Below are positions 24,096 through 31,760 of a stretch of 60,194 nt of DNA, in pieces. The notes under the pieces were generated by a model that was given only the letters and a program-made list of their open reading frames with translations, was not told the DNA's origin and ran no database searches. Position 1 is the stretch's first letter, and every line of letters begins with the position of its first letter. Made by a program: the position numbers and the translations under genes. Source of the DNA: Streptomyces sp. L-9-10 (GTDB lineage: Bacteria; Actinomycetota; Actinomycetes; Streptomycetales; Streptomycetaceae); assembly GCF_004151105.1 (NCBI RefSeq), contig NZ_PHRF01000114.1, positions 1 to 60,194 on the forward strand. Reading direction: 5' to 3'.

Positions 24096-25283
24096 GTGGG
24101 AATATCCCGGAAGATCTTCGCGGCCGCCGCGGCGGGCGCCCTGCTGTCCCTCACCACGGCCGCCAGCGGGCAGGCGCTCGAGAACACCACTCCGCGCTAC
24201 GACCAGGGAATGGTCACGGCGTTGGCGGCCTCGCTCGGAGTCAGCGAGAGCGCCGCGACGGACCGGCTCGACCGCCAGGCGGACCAGCAGGCCAGACTGT
24301 CGTCTCTCGCCGAGCAGGGCGTCGCCATGGACGGCACCTACTTCGACGAGAAGGGCGACCTCGTCGTCAACGCCGGTGGAAACGCCGCCGAGAAGCGCAT
24401 CGAGGGCGCCGGTCTGAACGCGCGCGTCGCCGAGCACGGCGAAGGCACGCTGAATACCGTCAAGGCCACGCTGGACAAGCTGGCGCTCGCTCAGGCGCCC
24501 ACCGGCGTCAGTGCCTGGGCGGTCGATCTCGCTTCCGACACCGTCACCGTGAAGGTGAACAGTGACAAGAGCACCGCGGCCAAGTCCTTCCTGAAGGCCG
24601 CCCGGGCCCACGGGGACGCCGTTCGCGTGGTGAACGCCTCGCAGAAACTGAGCACTCAGGGCGCCGTCTCCCCCGGGGACGAGATGGCCTTCGACGGCTA
24701 CGTATGCTCCGTCGGGTACGGAGCCCAGGACGCTTCCGGCCGGCAGTTCCTCGTCACGGCCGGCCACTGCATCGAGAACCTGCCCGTGCTGTCGAACGAC
24801 GGGCAGCGCTTCGCCGAGGGAACCGACAGCCGGTTCGCGCTCGGCAGGGACAGTGTCGACATGGGCATCGCGGCCGTCGACGAAGGCAGTTCCATCACCA
24901 CGGAGGTCAGCACCTGGGGCAAGGCGGGCACCATCGCCGTGGAGGGTGCCGACCGCGCCCCTGTCGGTGCCGATGTGTGCAAGTCGGGCCGCACGACACA
25001 ATGGACCTGCGGACAGATCGACTCGTATGACGTGTCCGTCACCTACTCCGACCCGAACGGCGGCCCCGAGACCGTCGTCACCGGGCTGGGCAGCTCCTCG
25101 GTCTGCACGCAGGGCGGCGACAGCGGCGGCGCGTACATCTCCGGCAACCAGGCTCAGGGCATGACGTCGGGTGGTCCCACCGCCCAGAGGTGCGACGGCA
25201 CGGTGAACTCCCCTGGCTCGTCCTACTTCCAGCCCCTGGACGACGCCCTTGCCCACTACGGCCTCACACTCAACACCAACTGA
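24096..25283 (+). CDS. secreted S1 (chymotrypsin-like, alpha-lytic type) serine protease precursor
   Basis: This 395-residue preproprotein has a signal peptide (residues 1 to about 27), a propeptide of the alpha-lytic/Streptomyces griseus protease type (about 30-190), and a mature S1 domain. The triad is His224 (TAGHC), Asp255 (SVDMGIA) and Ser343 (GGDSGGA). Cysteines at 204/225, 295/305 and 337 with a later partner fit the disulfides of the SGPB/SGPE group. The GTG at 24096 has GGAAGGAA 5 nt upstream. A hairpin terminator follows. Confidence 0.93.
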   Translation: MGISRKIFAAAAAGALLSLTTAASGQALENTTPRYDQGMVTALAASLGVSESAATDRLDRQADQQARLSSLAEQGVAMDGTYFDEKGDLVVNAGGNAAEKRIEGAGLNARVAEHGEGTLNTVKATLDKLALAQAPTGVSAWAVDLASDTVTVKVNSDKSTAAKSFLKAARAHGDAVRVVNASQKLSTQGAVSPGDEMAFDGYVCSVGYGAQDASGRQFLVTAGHCIENLPVLSNDGQRFAEGTDSRFALGRDSVDMGIAAVDEGSSITTEVSTWGKAGTIAVEGADRAPVGADVCKSGRTTQWTCGQIDSYDVSVTYSDPNGGPETVVTGLGSSSVCTQGGDSGGAYISGNQAQGMTSGGPTAQRCDGTVNSPGSSYFQPLDDALAHYGLTLNTN

Positions 25284-25319
25284 TCACCGAGGCTGACGGA
25301 TTCACCTGTCGACCTGCCA

Positions 25320-25357
25320 GGACGGGCCGCCCATCGGTTACGGTGAGCGGCCCGTCC
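25320..25357 (+). terminator. hairpin terminator after the S1 protease gene
   Basis: GGACGGGCCGC (25320-25330) and GCGGCCCGTCC (25347-25357) form a perfect 11-bp stem with a 16-nt loop. Confidence 0.78.
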
Positions 25358-25415
25358 CCATTCCGCCGGTTTCCCCCCTCGCACGACCGGCCGGACGCCA
25401 TCGGAAGCCAGATCC

Positions 25416-26381
25416 TTGACCCCCCACACCCATCCCCCACGGCCCGCCGCGCCACAGGTGCACGAGGCACCCGCGTTCGCCGACGTGTTCCAGCAGGCGA
25501 TCAGGGCGAGCGGACTCTCGCTGGAGCGCGTACGGCACCGGCTCGCGGCGCGCGGAATCCGCATCAGCCTCACGACACTCAGTTACTGGCAGCGCGGCAG
25601 AAGCGAACCGGAACGCGCCGACTCACTGCGTGCCGTCGACGCCCTGGAGTCCATCCTCGTACTGCCACCGGGCACACTGCGTTCCGTGTTGCGTCCGTAC
25701 CGCCCGCGCGGACGGATGGCGCCTCCGGCTCACGACCTGTCGGCCTCCCGCCGTGTCTTCGGGAAGAACTCCCTGGCGGAACAGGTTCTCGGCGCGGACT
25801 TCGCCGCTCTCAACGAGGACGTCAGTGTCCTGAGCATCCGGGAGACCGTCACCATCGACGAACACTTCCGGCTCAGCTCCCTCTCCATCCAGCAGGTGAT
25901 GCGAGCGACTCGCGAGGGTGCCGAGCGCTTCACCACTGTCCACACCTTCGACAGTGGCGCTCGGGCGGTCCGTGCCGACGTGCGTTGCGGTATGCCGGGC
26001 ACGATGCGCTTTCTGCCACGCATGGGCACCGTCGTCATCGATGTGAGATTCGGCCGGAGACTGGCGAAGAACGAGACCGTCGTCATCGACTACACGGTGT
26101 ACGTCGACTCCGGCGACGGACTGGACGACCACTACGAACGCCGGACCCGCACCCGGCTGCGCGACTACCTGCTCCAGGTCTACTTCCATCCGGCGGCGCT
26201 GCCGGAGGTCTGTCACCGCTACTACCGCGAGAGCTACGAGGCGGAGGCGTCGTACAACCACCGGGTGGCACCGGACGCTTCGCACTCCGTGCATTCGGCT
26301 CCCGGGCGCTGTCCTGCCGGCGTCCACGGCATCTCGTGGCAGACCAAGAAAGCGGGCGACGGGCCCCGAGGAGGCCCCTGA
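25416..26381 (+). CDS. XRE-like DNA-binding protein with a large C-terminal domain
   Basis: This 321-residue protein has an N-terminal helix-turn-helix region (FADVFQQAIRASGLSL through ISLTTLSYWQRGRSEP, about residues 20-65) like actinobacterial XRE-type regulators. A long beta-rich C-terminal domain of unknown function follows. The TTG start at 25416 is the first in frame and has a weak CGGAAG upstream; the true start could differ. The gene stands alone between the protease and a repeat element. I do not recognise a ligand or target. Confidence 0.72.
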   Translation: MTPHTHPPRPAAPQVHEAPAFADVFQQAIRASGLSLERVRHRLAARGIRISLTTLSYWQRGRSEPERADSLRAVDALESILVLPPGTLRSVLRPYRPRGRMAPPAHDLSASRRVFGKNSLAEQVLGADFAALNEDVSVLSIRETVTIDEHFRLSSLSIQQVMRATREGAERFTTVHTFDSGARAVRADVRCGMPGTMRFLPRMGTVVIDVRFGRRLAKNETVVIDYTVYVDSGDGLDDHYERRTRTRLRDYLLQVYFHPAALPEVCHRYYRESYEAEASYNHRVAPDASHSVHSAPGRCPAGVHGISWQTKKAGDGPRGGP

Positions 26382-26416
26382 GCACTGCCCACCGCTCAGA
26401 ACACAACGTCGCGGTA

Positions 26417-26503
26417 CCAGGGCCTGTCCTCGAAGCAGCGCCGTCCGCCCGACGGGCGGGCCCGGTGGCCGCCGGGCAGGCGGACGTTGAAGACAGGCCC
26501 TGG
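26417..26503. repeat. intergenic inverted-repeat element, GGGCCTGTC type, second copy
   Basis: An 87-bp element has perfect 12-bp ends: CCAGGGCCTGTC (26417-26428) and its reverse complement (26492-26503). The core continues similarly for several more bases on each side. It shares the end core with the element at 4643-4715 and, like it, sits between converging genes. Confidence 0.7.
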
Positions 26504-26531
26504 CGGAACGTCACCAGGGTGCGGACGGAGG

Positions 26532-27041
26532 TCAGGCGCCGCGCTGGACCGGTCCGATGAGGGTGCCGGTGGCCACCTTGAGCCTGCCCTCGGCGAAAGA
26601 CGTGCCGGGGATCTGGCCGCCAGGAGCCTGGAGCGTGAACGATGCCTCGTCCGCTGTGGTGCCGCGGCCGTTGCTCGGAACCTGGATGTCGAAGTGCACC
26701 GGGTGGCCCGGGCCGAAGGTCACCACGTCCTCCTGGTCGCCGTAGCGGCCGGCGGTGACCCCGCTGTCCGAGCCGTGGTCCGAGAACCGCACATCGGTGG
26801 GCGAACCCGCCAGTTCGCACGGCTCGTACCCACGCGCCGCGCTGAGGGTGACACGGTAGTGACGGTGCCCCGCGCTGTTGGGCGCATCAGTGATCTTCGC
26901 GGTGTGGTTGGCCGGACGGCAGGCGGACGGGGCGGCGCTCCTGCCCGTCGCCGACGAAGCCTGCGCGAATCCCGCACCAGCGGCGCCCACCAGCACAGTG
27001 GCAGCGAGGGTGACAGCAATCTTCCGGTTGGTACGCATCAT
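26532..27041 (-). CDS. secreted DUF4232 protein
   Basis: This 169-residue exported protein has a signal peptide (residues 1 to about 28, ending near AQAS) followed by a DUF4232 beta domain with two cysteines in the mature part. DUF4232 proteins are common extracellular or cell-surface proteins of actinobacteria without a known function. The double ATG at 27041/27038 has AAGGAG 5 nt upstream, so I prefer it over the GTG at 27047. It converges on the XRE-like gene. Confidence 0.88.
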   Translation of the reverse strand: MMRTNRKIAVTLAATVLVGAAGAGFAQASSATGRSAAPSACRPANHTAKITDAPNSAGHRHYRVTLSAARGYEPCELAGSPTDVRFSDHGSDSGVTAGRYGDQEDVVTFGPGHPVHFDIQVPSNGRGTTADEASFTLQAPGGQIPGTSFAEGRLKVATGTLIGPVQRGA

Positions 27042-27151
27042 GAACACTCCTTGCCTTGCTCAATGGCCCTGCGCGTGTTCAGCGTCAGGACCATGGTCAA
27101 CACCATTCCTGCCCGTCCGTTCTCGCGGCAAATGTCTCAGGACAGCCACAG

Positions 27152-27712
27152 TCACGTCGCCGGTACGTGGGCCGGTACGTGGGCCGGTACGTGGGCCGGT
27201 ACGTGGGCCGGTACGTGGGCCGGTACGTGGGCCCCACGGGTGAACGCGGAGTGGAAGGAACCGCGGTAGAAGAGCAAGGGACCGGCCTCGGAGTGGTGCG
27301 TGAGCCGTTCGACGCGGCCGAGGAAGAGGACGTGGTCGCCGTCGTCGTAGGAGGCCCAGGGCGAGCAGGAGAAGGTGGCCGGCGAACCGCTGAGGGCGGG
27401 TGCCAGGCCCGGTGGCGCGGGCAGCCAGGAGGGAGGAGTGCCGGGAGCCTCCGGATGTCCCGCGAACCGTAGAGCGAGGTCTCGTTGCTCCTCGGACAGG
27501 ACGTTGACGGTGAACGGCCGGCCGGCCAGGAGCCGGGCCGCCTTCGAGGTACGGGAGAGGGAGACCAGGACGAGCGGCGGGTCGAGGGAGACCGCGGTGA
27601 AGGCGTTCACGGTCGCGCCGTGGGGGGTGTCGCCCACCAGGCAGCTGACGACGGTGACGCCGGTGGCGAAGTAGCCGAGGCAGGTGCGGAGTTGCTGCGG
27701 GTCGATCGCCAC
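27152..27712 (-). CDS. flavin reductase (HpaC/StyB-like), partner of the HpaB monooxygenase
   Basis: This 186-residue flavin reductase-like protein has the split-barrel FMN-binding fold (TGVTVVS, NAFTAVSLDPPLVLVSL, GSFHSAF). It should supply reduced FAD to the HpaB-type hydroxylase encoded in the same run of genes. The GTG at 27712 has AAGGAG 5 nt upstream. The C-terminus is unusual: residues 161-184 are six exact copies of AHVP, encoded by a 12-bp tandem repeat, after the point where relatives normally end. It is the last gene of the cluster and lies 227 nt after the dioxygenase gene, a gap mostly filled by a repeat element. Confidence 0.88.
   Translation of the reverse strand: MAIDPQQLRTCLGYFATGVTVVSCLVGDTPHGATVNAFTAVSLDPPLVLVSLSRTSKAARLLAGRPFTVNVLSEEQRDLALRFAGHPEAPGTPPSWLPAPPGLAPALSGSPATFSCSPWASYDDGDHVLFLGRVERLTHHSEAGPLLFYRGSFHSAFTRGAHVPAHVPAHVPAHVPAHVPAHVPAT
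27162..27233 (-). repeat. 12-bp tandem repeat, six copies, inside the flavin reductase gene
   Basis: GGTACGTGGGCC (plus strand) is repeated six times without a change. Read on the minus strand it encodes AHVP units at the C-terminus of the flavin reductase. Each copy is four codons, so copy-number changes would keep the frame. The perfect identity suggests recent slippage. Confidence 0.9.
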
Positions 27713-27765
27713 CGGGTCTCCTTGACGTCGGGTGGATGAGGGTGGTGCGCGGGTCGGTTGGTCGA

Positions 27766-27940
27766 GGGCGTGTTGCGAAAGTATCGCTGTCCGCCCGCAG
27801 GGCGGGGTTCGCGGCGTCCGGTGCGTGCGATCGCAAGGCGGAGGATCGTCCTCGTACTGGACGTACTTGGACGACTCCGACAACGCAGCGAGCGTGCGTG
27901 CCGGGCGTCGCGAACCAGGCGGTTCTTTCACAACACGCCC
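27766..27940. repeat. 175-bp inverted-repeat element, GGGCGTGTTGCG type
   Basis: The ends are GGGCGTGTTGCGAAAG (27766-27781) and CTTTCACAACACGCCC (27925-27940), 16-bp inverted repeats with one mismatch. The right end runs up to the stop codon of the dioxygenase gene. I recall closely similar sequences scattered through Streptomyces genomes. No transposase is encoded, so it would be a non-autonomous element or structured repeat. It separates the last gene of the cluster from the rest. Confidence 0.75.
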
Positions 27941-28809
27941 TAGCGCCCGGCAGGGTGGTCGAACCAGAGGTGCACCTGGCCGGTGCCGATGGCGTTCTCG
28001 TACTCGCCGTAGCGGCGCGCGGCGGCGGTGCATCCGGGTCCGCCCAGGGCGCCGGCGAGCGTCAGGTAGTGGCCGAAGTCGCCTTCCGGGGAGTACCGGC
28101 GGTACTCCGGCATGGTCGCGATGACCCGGTCGTGGCGGCCGGCCTCCAGCCAGGCGACGCGTTGCTCGTCGGCGGCGCGGGCCGCGGGGCTGACGATGTT
28201 CGCCGGGTCGCCGGCCATCCGGTCGCGCAGGTCGGCCAGCGGCCAGAAGCCGTGCGAGAGGCCGCCGGAGGCGAGCACCAGCACCCGCCGGGCGATCCCG
28301 TCGACCGCCTCGGCGACGGCCGCTCCCAGGCGCAGGTGGTCCTCGGTGGTCGCGGTCTGGCAGACCGACATGGAGAGCCACGGCACGTCAGGGCGGCCGA
28401 GGTAGCTCCAGAGGTTGAGTGTGGCGTAGTGGATCGGGAGGTGGGGGTCGTCGTTGGCGCGGAGCCAGAGCGAATCCTTCTCGGCCACCGCGGCCACGGC
28501 GTGGGCGAGTTCCGGGTCTCCGGGGATGGCGTAGGGGATCTGGCTGACCTCGCTGGGCATCTCGTCGGAGGTGAAGCGTCCGGACCGGTGGGTGTGGGCG
28601 GTGATGATGGTCTCGGTGGTGGTGGCCCAGTGGGTGTCGAGCACCAGCACGGCGTCGTGGTCGGTGATGTCGATTACCTCGCGGCGGAGTCGGGCGAGGC
28701 CGGTGGCGAGGGTGAAGTCGCGGCCTCCATTGGCCTCGATGCGCTGAGGTTCGGGGAACATGATGACGGGGGCGTGGGAGAGCAGTCCCGCGCCGACGAT
28801 GGCGCCCAT
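27940..28809 (-). CDS. class III extradiol ring-cleavage dioxygenase (LigB superfamily)
   Basis: This 289-residue protein belongs to the LigB-type non-haem Fe(II) dioxygenases that open catechol rings next to the diol. His12 (LLSHAP) and His60 (DTHW) match metal ligands; His123/His127 (DPHLPIHYA) and His186 (GLSHGFW) match active-site histidines of the 3,4-dihydroxyphenylacetate dioxygenase group. In this cluster its likely substrate is the catechol produced by the HpaB-type hydroxylase on a tyrosine-derived isonitrile. It follows the quinone oxidoreductase gene by 40 nt on the same strand. Confidence 0.9.
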   Translation of the reverse strand: MGAIVGAGLLSHAPVIMFPEPQRIEANGGRDFTLATGLARLRREVIDITDHDAVLVLDTHWATTTETIITAHTHRSGRFTSDEMPSEVSQIPYAIPGDPELAHAVAAVAEKDSLWLRANDDPHLPIHYATLNLWSYLGRPDVPWLSMSVCQTATTEDHLRLGAAVAEAVDGIARRVLVLASGGLSHGFWPLADLRDRMAGDPANIVSPAARAADEQRVAWLEAGRHDRVIATMPEYRRYSPEGDFGHYLTLAGALGGPGCTAAARRYGEYENAIGTGQVHLWFDHPAGR

Positions 28810-28849
28810 GGGCGTGTCGCCTTTCTGAAAGAGAGATTTCCCGAAGGAC

Positions 28850-29857
28850 CTACGGGACGAGCAGCAGCTTGCCCGTGGTGCGGCGGGCGGCCAGGTCGGC
28901 GTGGGCGTCCCGGGCACGGGCGAGTGGATACGTGCCGCCGATGGTGATGCGCAGAGTGCCGTCGGTGATTCCCGCGAAGACCTCTCCGGCCCGCCAGGTG
29001 AACTCCTCGACGGTGGCGCGGAAGTGCTCCAGGTAGGGACGCGTGAGGGTCAGCGAGCCGCCCCAGAGCAGCCGCATCACGTCGACGGGTGGCACGGGGC
29101 CGCTGGCGCCGCCGAAGAGGACCAGCGTGCCCCGGCGGCGCAGGCTGTCCAGGCTGGCGTCGAACGTGGCGGCGCCGACACCGTCGTAGGCGGCGTGTAC
29201 GCCGTCGCCGTCGGTCAGGCGCCGGACCTCGGCGGGGAGGTCCTGGCAGCGGTCGTAGCGGATGACCTCGTCGACGCCGTTGTCGGCCGCCAGCTTCTCC
29301 TTCTCGTGGCTGGAGACCGTGCCGACGACGCGTACTCCGCGCCGCTTGAGCAGTTGGGTGAGGAGCAGCCCCACTCCGCCCGCGGCGGCGTGCACCAGTA
29401 CGGTCTCGCCTGCCCGGGCGCGGTAGGAGTTGTTGACCAGGTAGTGGGCCGTCATGCCCTGGACCAGTGCGGCGGCGGCGGTGTGCAGGTCGACGCCGTC
29501 GGGGACGACGACGGCTTTCTCCTCGGGTACGAGGACCTGCCCCGCGTAGCTGCCGAGGACGGTGGTCCAGGCGACGCGGTCGCCGGCCGAGAACCGGGTG
29601 ACGCCGGTGCCCACGGCCAGTACGGTGCCGGAACCCTCCTCACCGGGCACGGCGGGCAGGGGCAGCGGATAGCGGCCCTCGCGCCGGTAGATGTCGATGA
29701 AGTTGACGCCCGCGGCGGCGAGTTGGACCAGGATCTGTCCCGGTCCCGGCTCGCCGGGAGCCGGCCTGTCGACAGGGAGAAGGACGTCCGGGCCGCCGGT
29801 CCGCCGGATCTCGATCGCGGGGATCACCGGGTTCGGTGCCCTGTTCTGCGGTGACAT
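28850..29857 (-). CDS. quinone oxidoreductase-type MDR protein (cluster reductase)
   Basis: This 335-residue NADPH-dependent reductase of the QOR1 branch has an N-terminal GroES-like domain with GVNFIDIYRREGRYP and the nucleotide-binding AAAGGVG near residue 160. No zinc ligands are visible. Its ATG overlaps the stop of the amidotransferase gene (ATGA), so translation is coupled. It may reduce an enone, quinone or ring-cleavage product formed by the cluster oxygenases. It is only distantly like the two other MDR proteins in the window. Confidence 0.92.
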   Translation of the reverse strand: MSPQNRAPNPVIPAIEIRRTGGPDVLLPVDRPAPGEPGPGQILVQLAAAGVNFIDIYRREGRYPLPLPAVPGEEGSGTVLAVGTGVTRFSAGDRVAWTTVLGSYAGQVLVPEEKAVVVPDGVDLHTAAAALVQGMTAHYLVNNSYRARAGETVLVHAAAGGVGLLLTQLLKRRGVRVVGTVSSHEKEKLAADNGVDEVIRYDRCQDLPAEVRRLTDGDGVHAAYDGVGAATFDASLDSLRRRGTLVLFGGASGPVPPVDVMRLLWGGSLTLTRPYLEHFRATVEEFTWRAGEVFAGITDGTLRITIGGTYPLARARDAHADLAARRTTGKLLLVP

Positions 29858-31746
29858 CAGTTCGCTCCTTGCAGGGTGAGGCGGTCGGGGTCGAGGTCGA
29901 GTTCCACCCCGTAGGTGCTCAGCCAGTCGCCGAGACGGACGGTGGACTCCAGGAGGATGCGTTCGAACTCGGAGAGGGTGCCGGTCGTCGTCCTGTCGGT
30001 GAGCCGGCGCACGGCCACCGGGTCCAGGCAGCCGGTGAGGGGGGCGTCGTCGCCGAAAGCCGCCGCGGTGAGCCCGGCGATGAGCCCGCGGTCGTAGGCG
30101 GGGTCCTGGATGGAGGGGTAGGCGGCCTTGGTGCGGCGCAGTACGGACCGGGGCAGCAGGTCGGCGGCGGCCTCGCGGAGCAGGCCCTTCTCCTGGCCGG
30201 TGCAGGTCTTCATCGCCCAGGGGACGTTGAAGAGGTACTCGATGAGGCGGTGGTCGCAGAACGGCACCCGGCCCTCCAGTCCGTTCGCCATGCCCATCCG
30301 GTCCTTCTTGTCGAGCAGGATGGGCAGCCAGCGGGTGAGTGTGAGATAGCCGAGTTCACGCGTACGCCGTTCTTCGGGGCCCTCACCGTCGAGGCGGGGC
30401 ACCTCGGCCAGCGCGCTGCGGTACAGGTCGGCCTGGTACGTGGCGAGGTCGATGCCCTCCACGAACCACGGGTGGAAGAGCGCGCGGGGGTCGAGGCCGC
30501 GGTGAGCGCCGAGCGCCAGCCAGGGGAAGGTCTCGGCGGCCCGCGCGACGGGGTCGGAGAACCAGAGGTAGCCGCCGAACACCTCGTCGGCTCCCTCACC
30601 GGAGAGTGCCACGGTGGCGTGCTCGCGGACAGCCGCGAAGAGCTGGTGCAGTGAGACGTCCAGGTCGGCGAAGTTGAACGGGAGGTCCCATGCCTCCAGT
30701 ACGGTCCTGCGCACGGCCGGGTCGAGAAGCCGGGCCCGGTCGAGGGTGATCGTGTGGTGTGCGCTGCCGACGTGCTCGGCGACAGCGCGGGCGTAGGGGC
30801 CGTCGGGGGTGGGGCGGATGGGATCACCGCGGAAGTTCTCGCTGTGGCCGGTGAAGTCGACGGCGAAGGTGGAGATCCGTCCGCCCTCGGCGGCGCGGAC
30901 GCGCTGGGCCAGGGCGGTCACGGCGCTGGAGTCCAGACCGCCGGAGAGCAGCGCGACCAAGGGGACGTCCGCGACCATCTGGCGCGGCACGATGTCGTCC
31001 AGCAGTTCGCGGACGGTGGCGATGGTGGTGGGCAGGTCGTCGGTGTGCGGGCGGGCCTCGAGCGCCCAGTACCGCTCTTCGCGCAGGCCCTCACGGCCGA
31101 CCCGCAGCAGATGGCCGGGCCTGAGTTCCCGCATGCCGCGCAGTGGCACCCGGCCGGGGGTGCGCAGGAAGAGCAGCGCGTCGCAGAGTTCCTCCGCGGA
31201 AGCGCTCGGCCGTACCAGCGGATGGGCCAGGATGGCCTTGGGCTCCGACCCGAAGAGCACACCGCCCGGGGTCGGGTGGTAGTAGAGGGGCTTGACCCCG
31301 AGACGGTCACGGACGAGGAGGAGTTCCTCGCTCGCGGTGTCCCAGATGGCGATGGAGTACATGCCGTTGAGGCGGTGCACGAAGTCGGCGCCCCACTGGA
31401 GGTAGGCGCGCAGCGCCACCTCGGTGTCGCTGGACGTGGTGAACCGGTGCCCGTGCAGGGAGAGTTCGCCGCGCAGCTCGCGATAGTTGTAGATCTCGCC
31501 GCCGTAGGAGATCACGGCGCGTGGCAGGTCGCCGCGTGGGCCGCGCTCCGGGGTGGCCATGGGCTGGGCTCCGCCCTCCAGGTCGATGACCGCGAGGCGC
31601 CGGTGGCCGAGCGCGGCGTGGGTGTCGAGCCAGCCGCCGCCGGCGTCCGGGCCGCGGCGGATCAGCGTCCGCACCATGGCGTCGAGCGTGCCGGACTCGG
31701 TGGTGAGGTCACGGGAGAAGTCGATCCATCCGGTGATGCCGCACAT
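29857..31746 (-). CDS. asparagine synthetase-like glutamine amidotransferase
   Basis: This 629-residue AsnB-type enzyme has an N-terminal class II glutaminase domain, with Cys2 as nucleophile (MCGITGW) and the RGPD loop, and a C-terminal synthetase domain with the PPi-loop SGGLDSS near residue 270. Family enzymes activate a carboxylate as acyl-AMP and amidate it with glutamine nitrogen. In secondary-metabolite clusters such proteins make amides or close lactams. It is coupled by overlap to the reductase gene and follows the HpaB gene by 14 nt. The acceptor is probably a cluster intermediate that still carries, or gains by ring cleavage, a carboxylate. Confidence 0.93.
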   Translation of the reverse strand: MCGITGWIDFSRDLTTESGTLDAMVRTLIRRGPDAGGGWLDTHAALGHRRLAVIDLEGGAQPMATPERGPRGDLPRAVISYGGEIYNYRELRGELSLHGHRFTTSSDTEVALRAYLQWGADFVHRLNGMYSIAIWDTASEELLLVRDRLGVKPLYYHPTPGGVLFGSEPKAILAHPLVRPSASAEELCDALLFLRTPGRVPLRGMRELRPGHLLRVGREGLREERYWALEARPHTDDLPTTIATVRELLDDIVPRQMVADVPLVALLSGGLDSSAVTALAQRVRAAEGGRISTFAVDFTGHSENFRGDPIRPTPDGPYARAVAEHVGSAHHTITLDRARLLDPAVRRTVLEAWDLPFNFADLDVSLHQLFAAVREHATVALSGEGADEVFGGYLWFSDPVARAAETFPWLALGAHRGLDPRALFHPWFVEGIDLATYQADLYRSALAEVPRLDGEGPEERRTRELGYLTLTRWLPILLDKKDRMGMANGLEGRVPFCDHRLIEYLFNVPWAMKTCTGQEKGLLREAAADLLPRSVLRRTKAAYPSIQDPAYDRGLIAGLTAAAFGDDAPLTGCLDPVAVRRLTDRTTTGTLSEFERILLESTVRLGDWLSTYGVELDLDPDRLTLQGAN

Positions 31747-31760
31747 GGTCCGCTCCTTTC

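Noticed and set aside
23991..25256. A 421-codon frame antisense to the S1 protease
   Set aside because: The sense frame has a complete signal peptide, propeptide and catalytic triad.
27162..27233. A CRISPR-like array
   Set aside because: The 12-bp units are directly adjacent without spacers, and no cas gene is present.
27766..27940. A complete insertion sequence
   Set aside because: There is no transposase frame and the element is only 175 bp.
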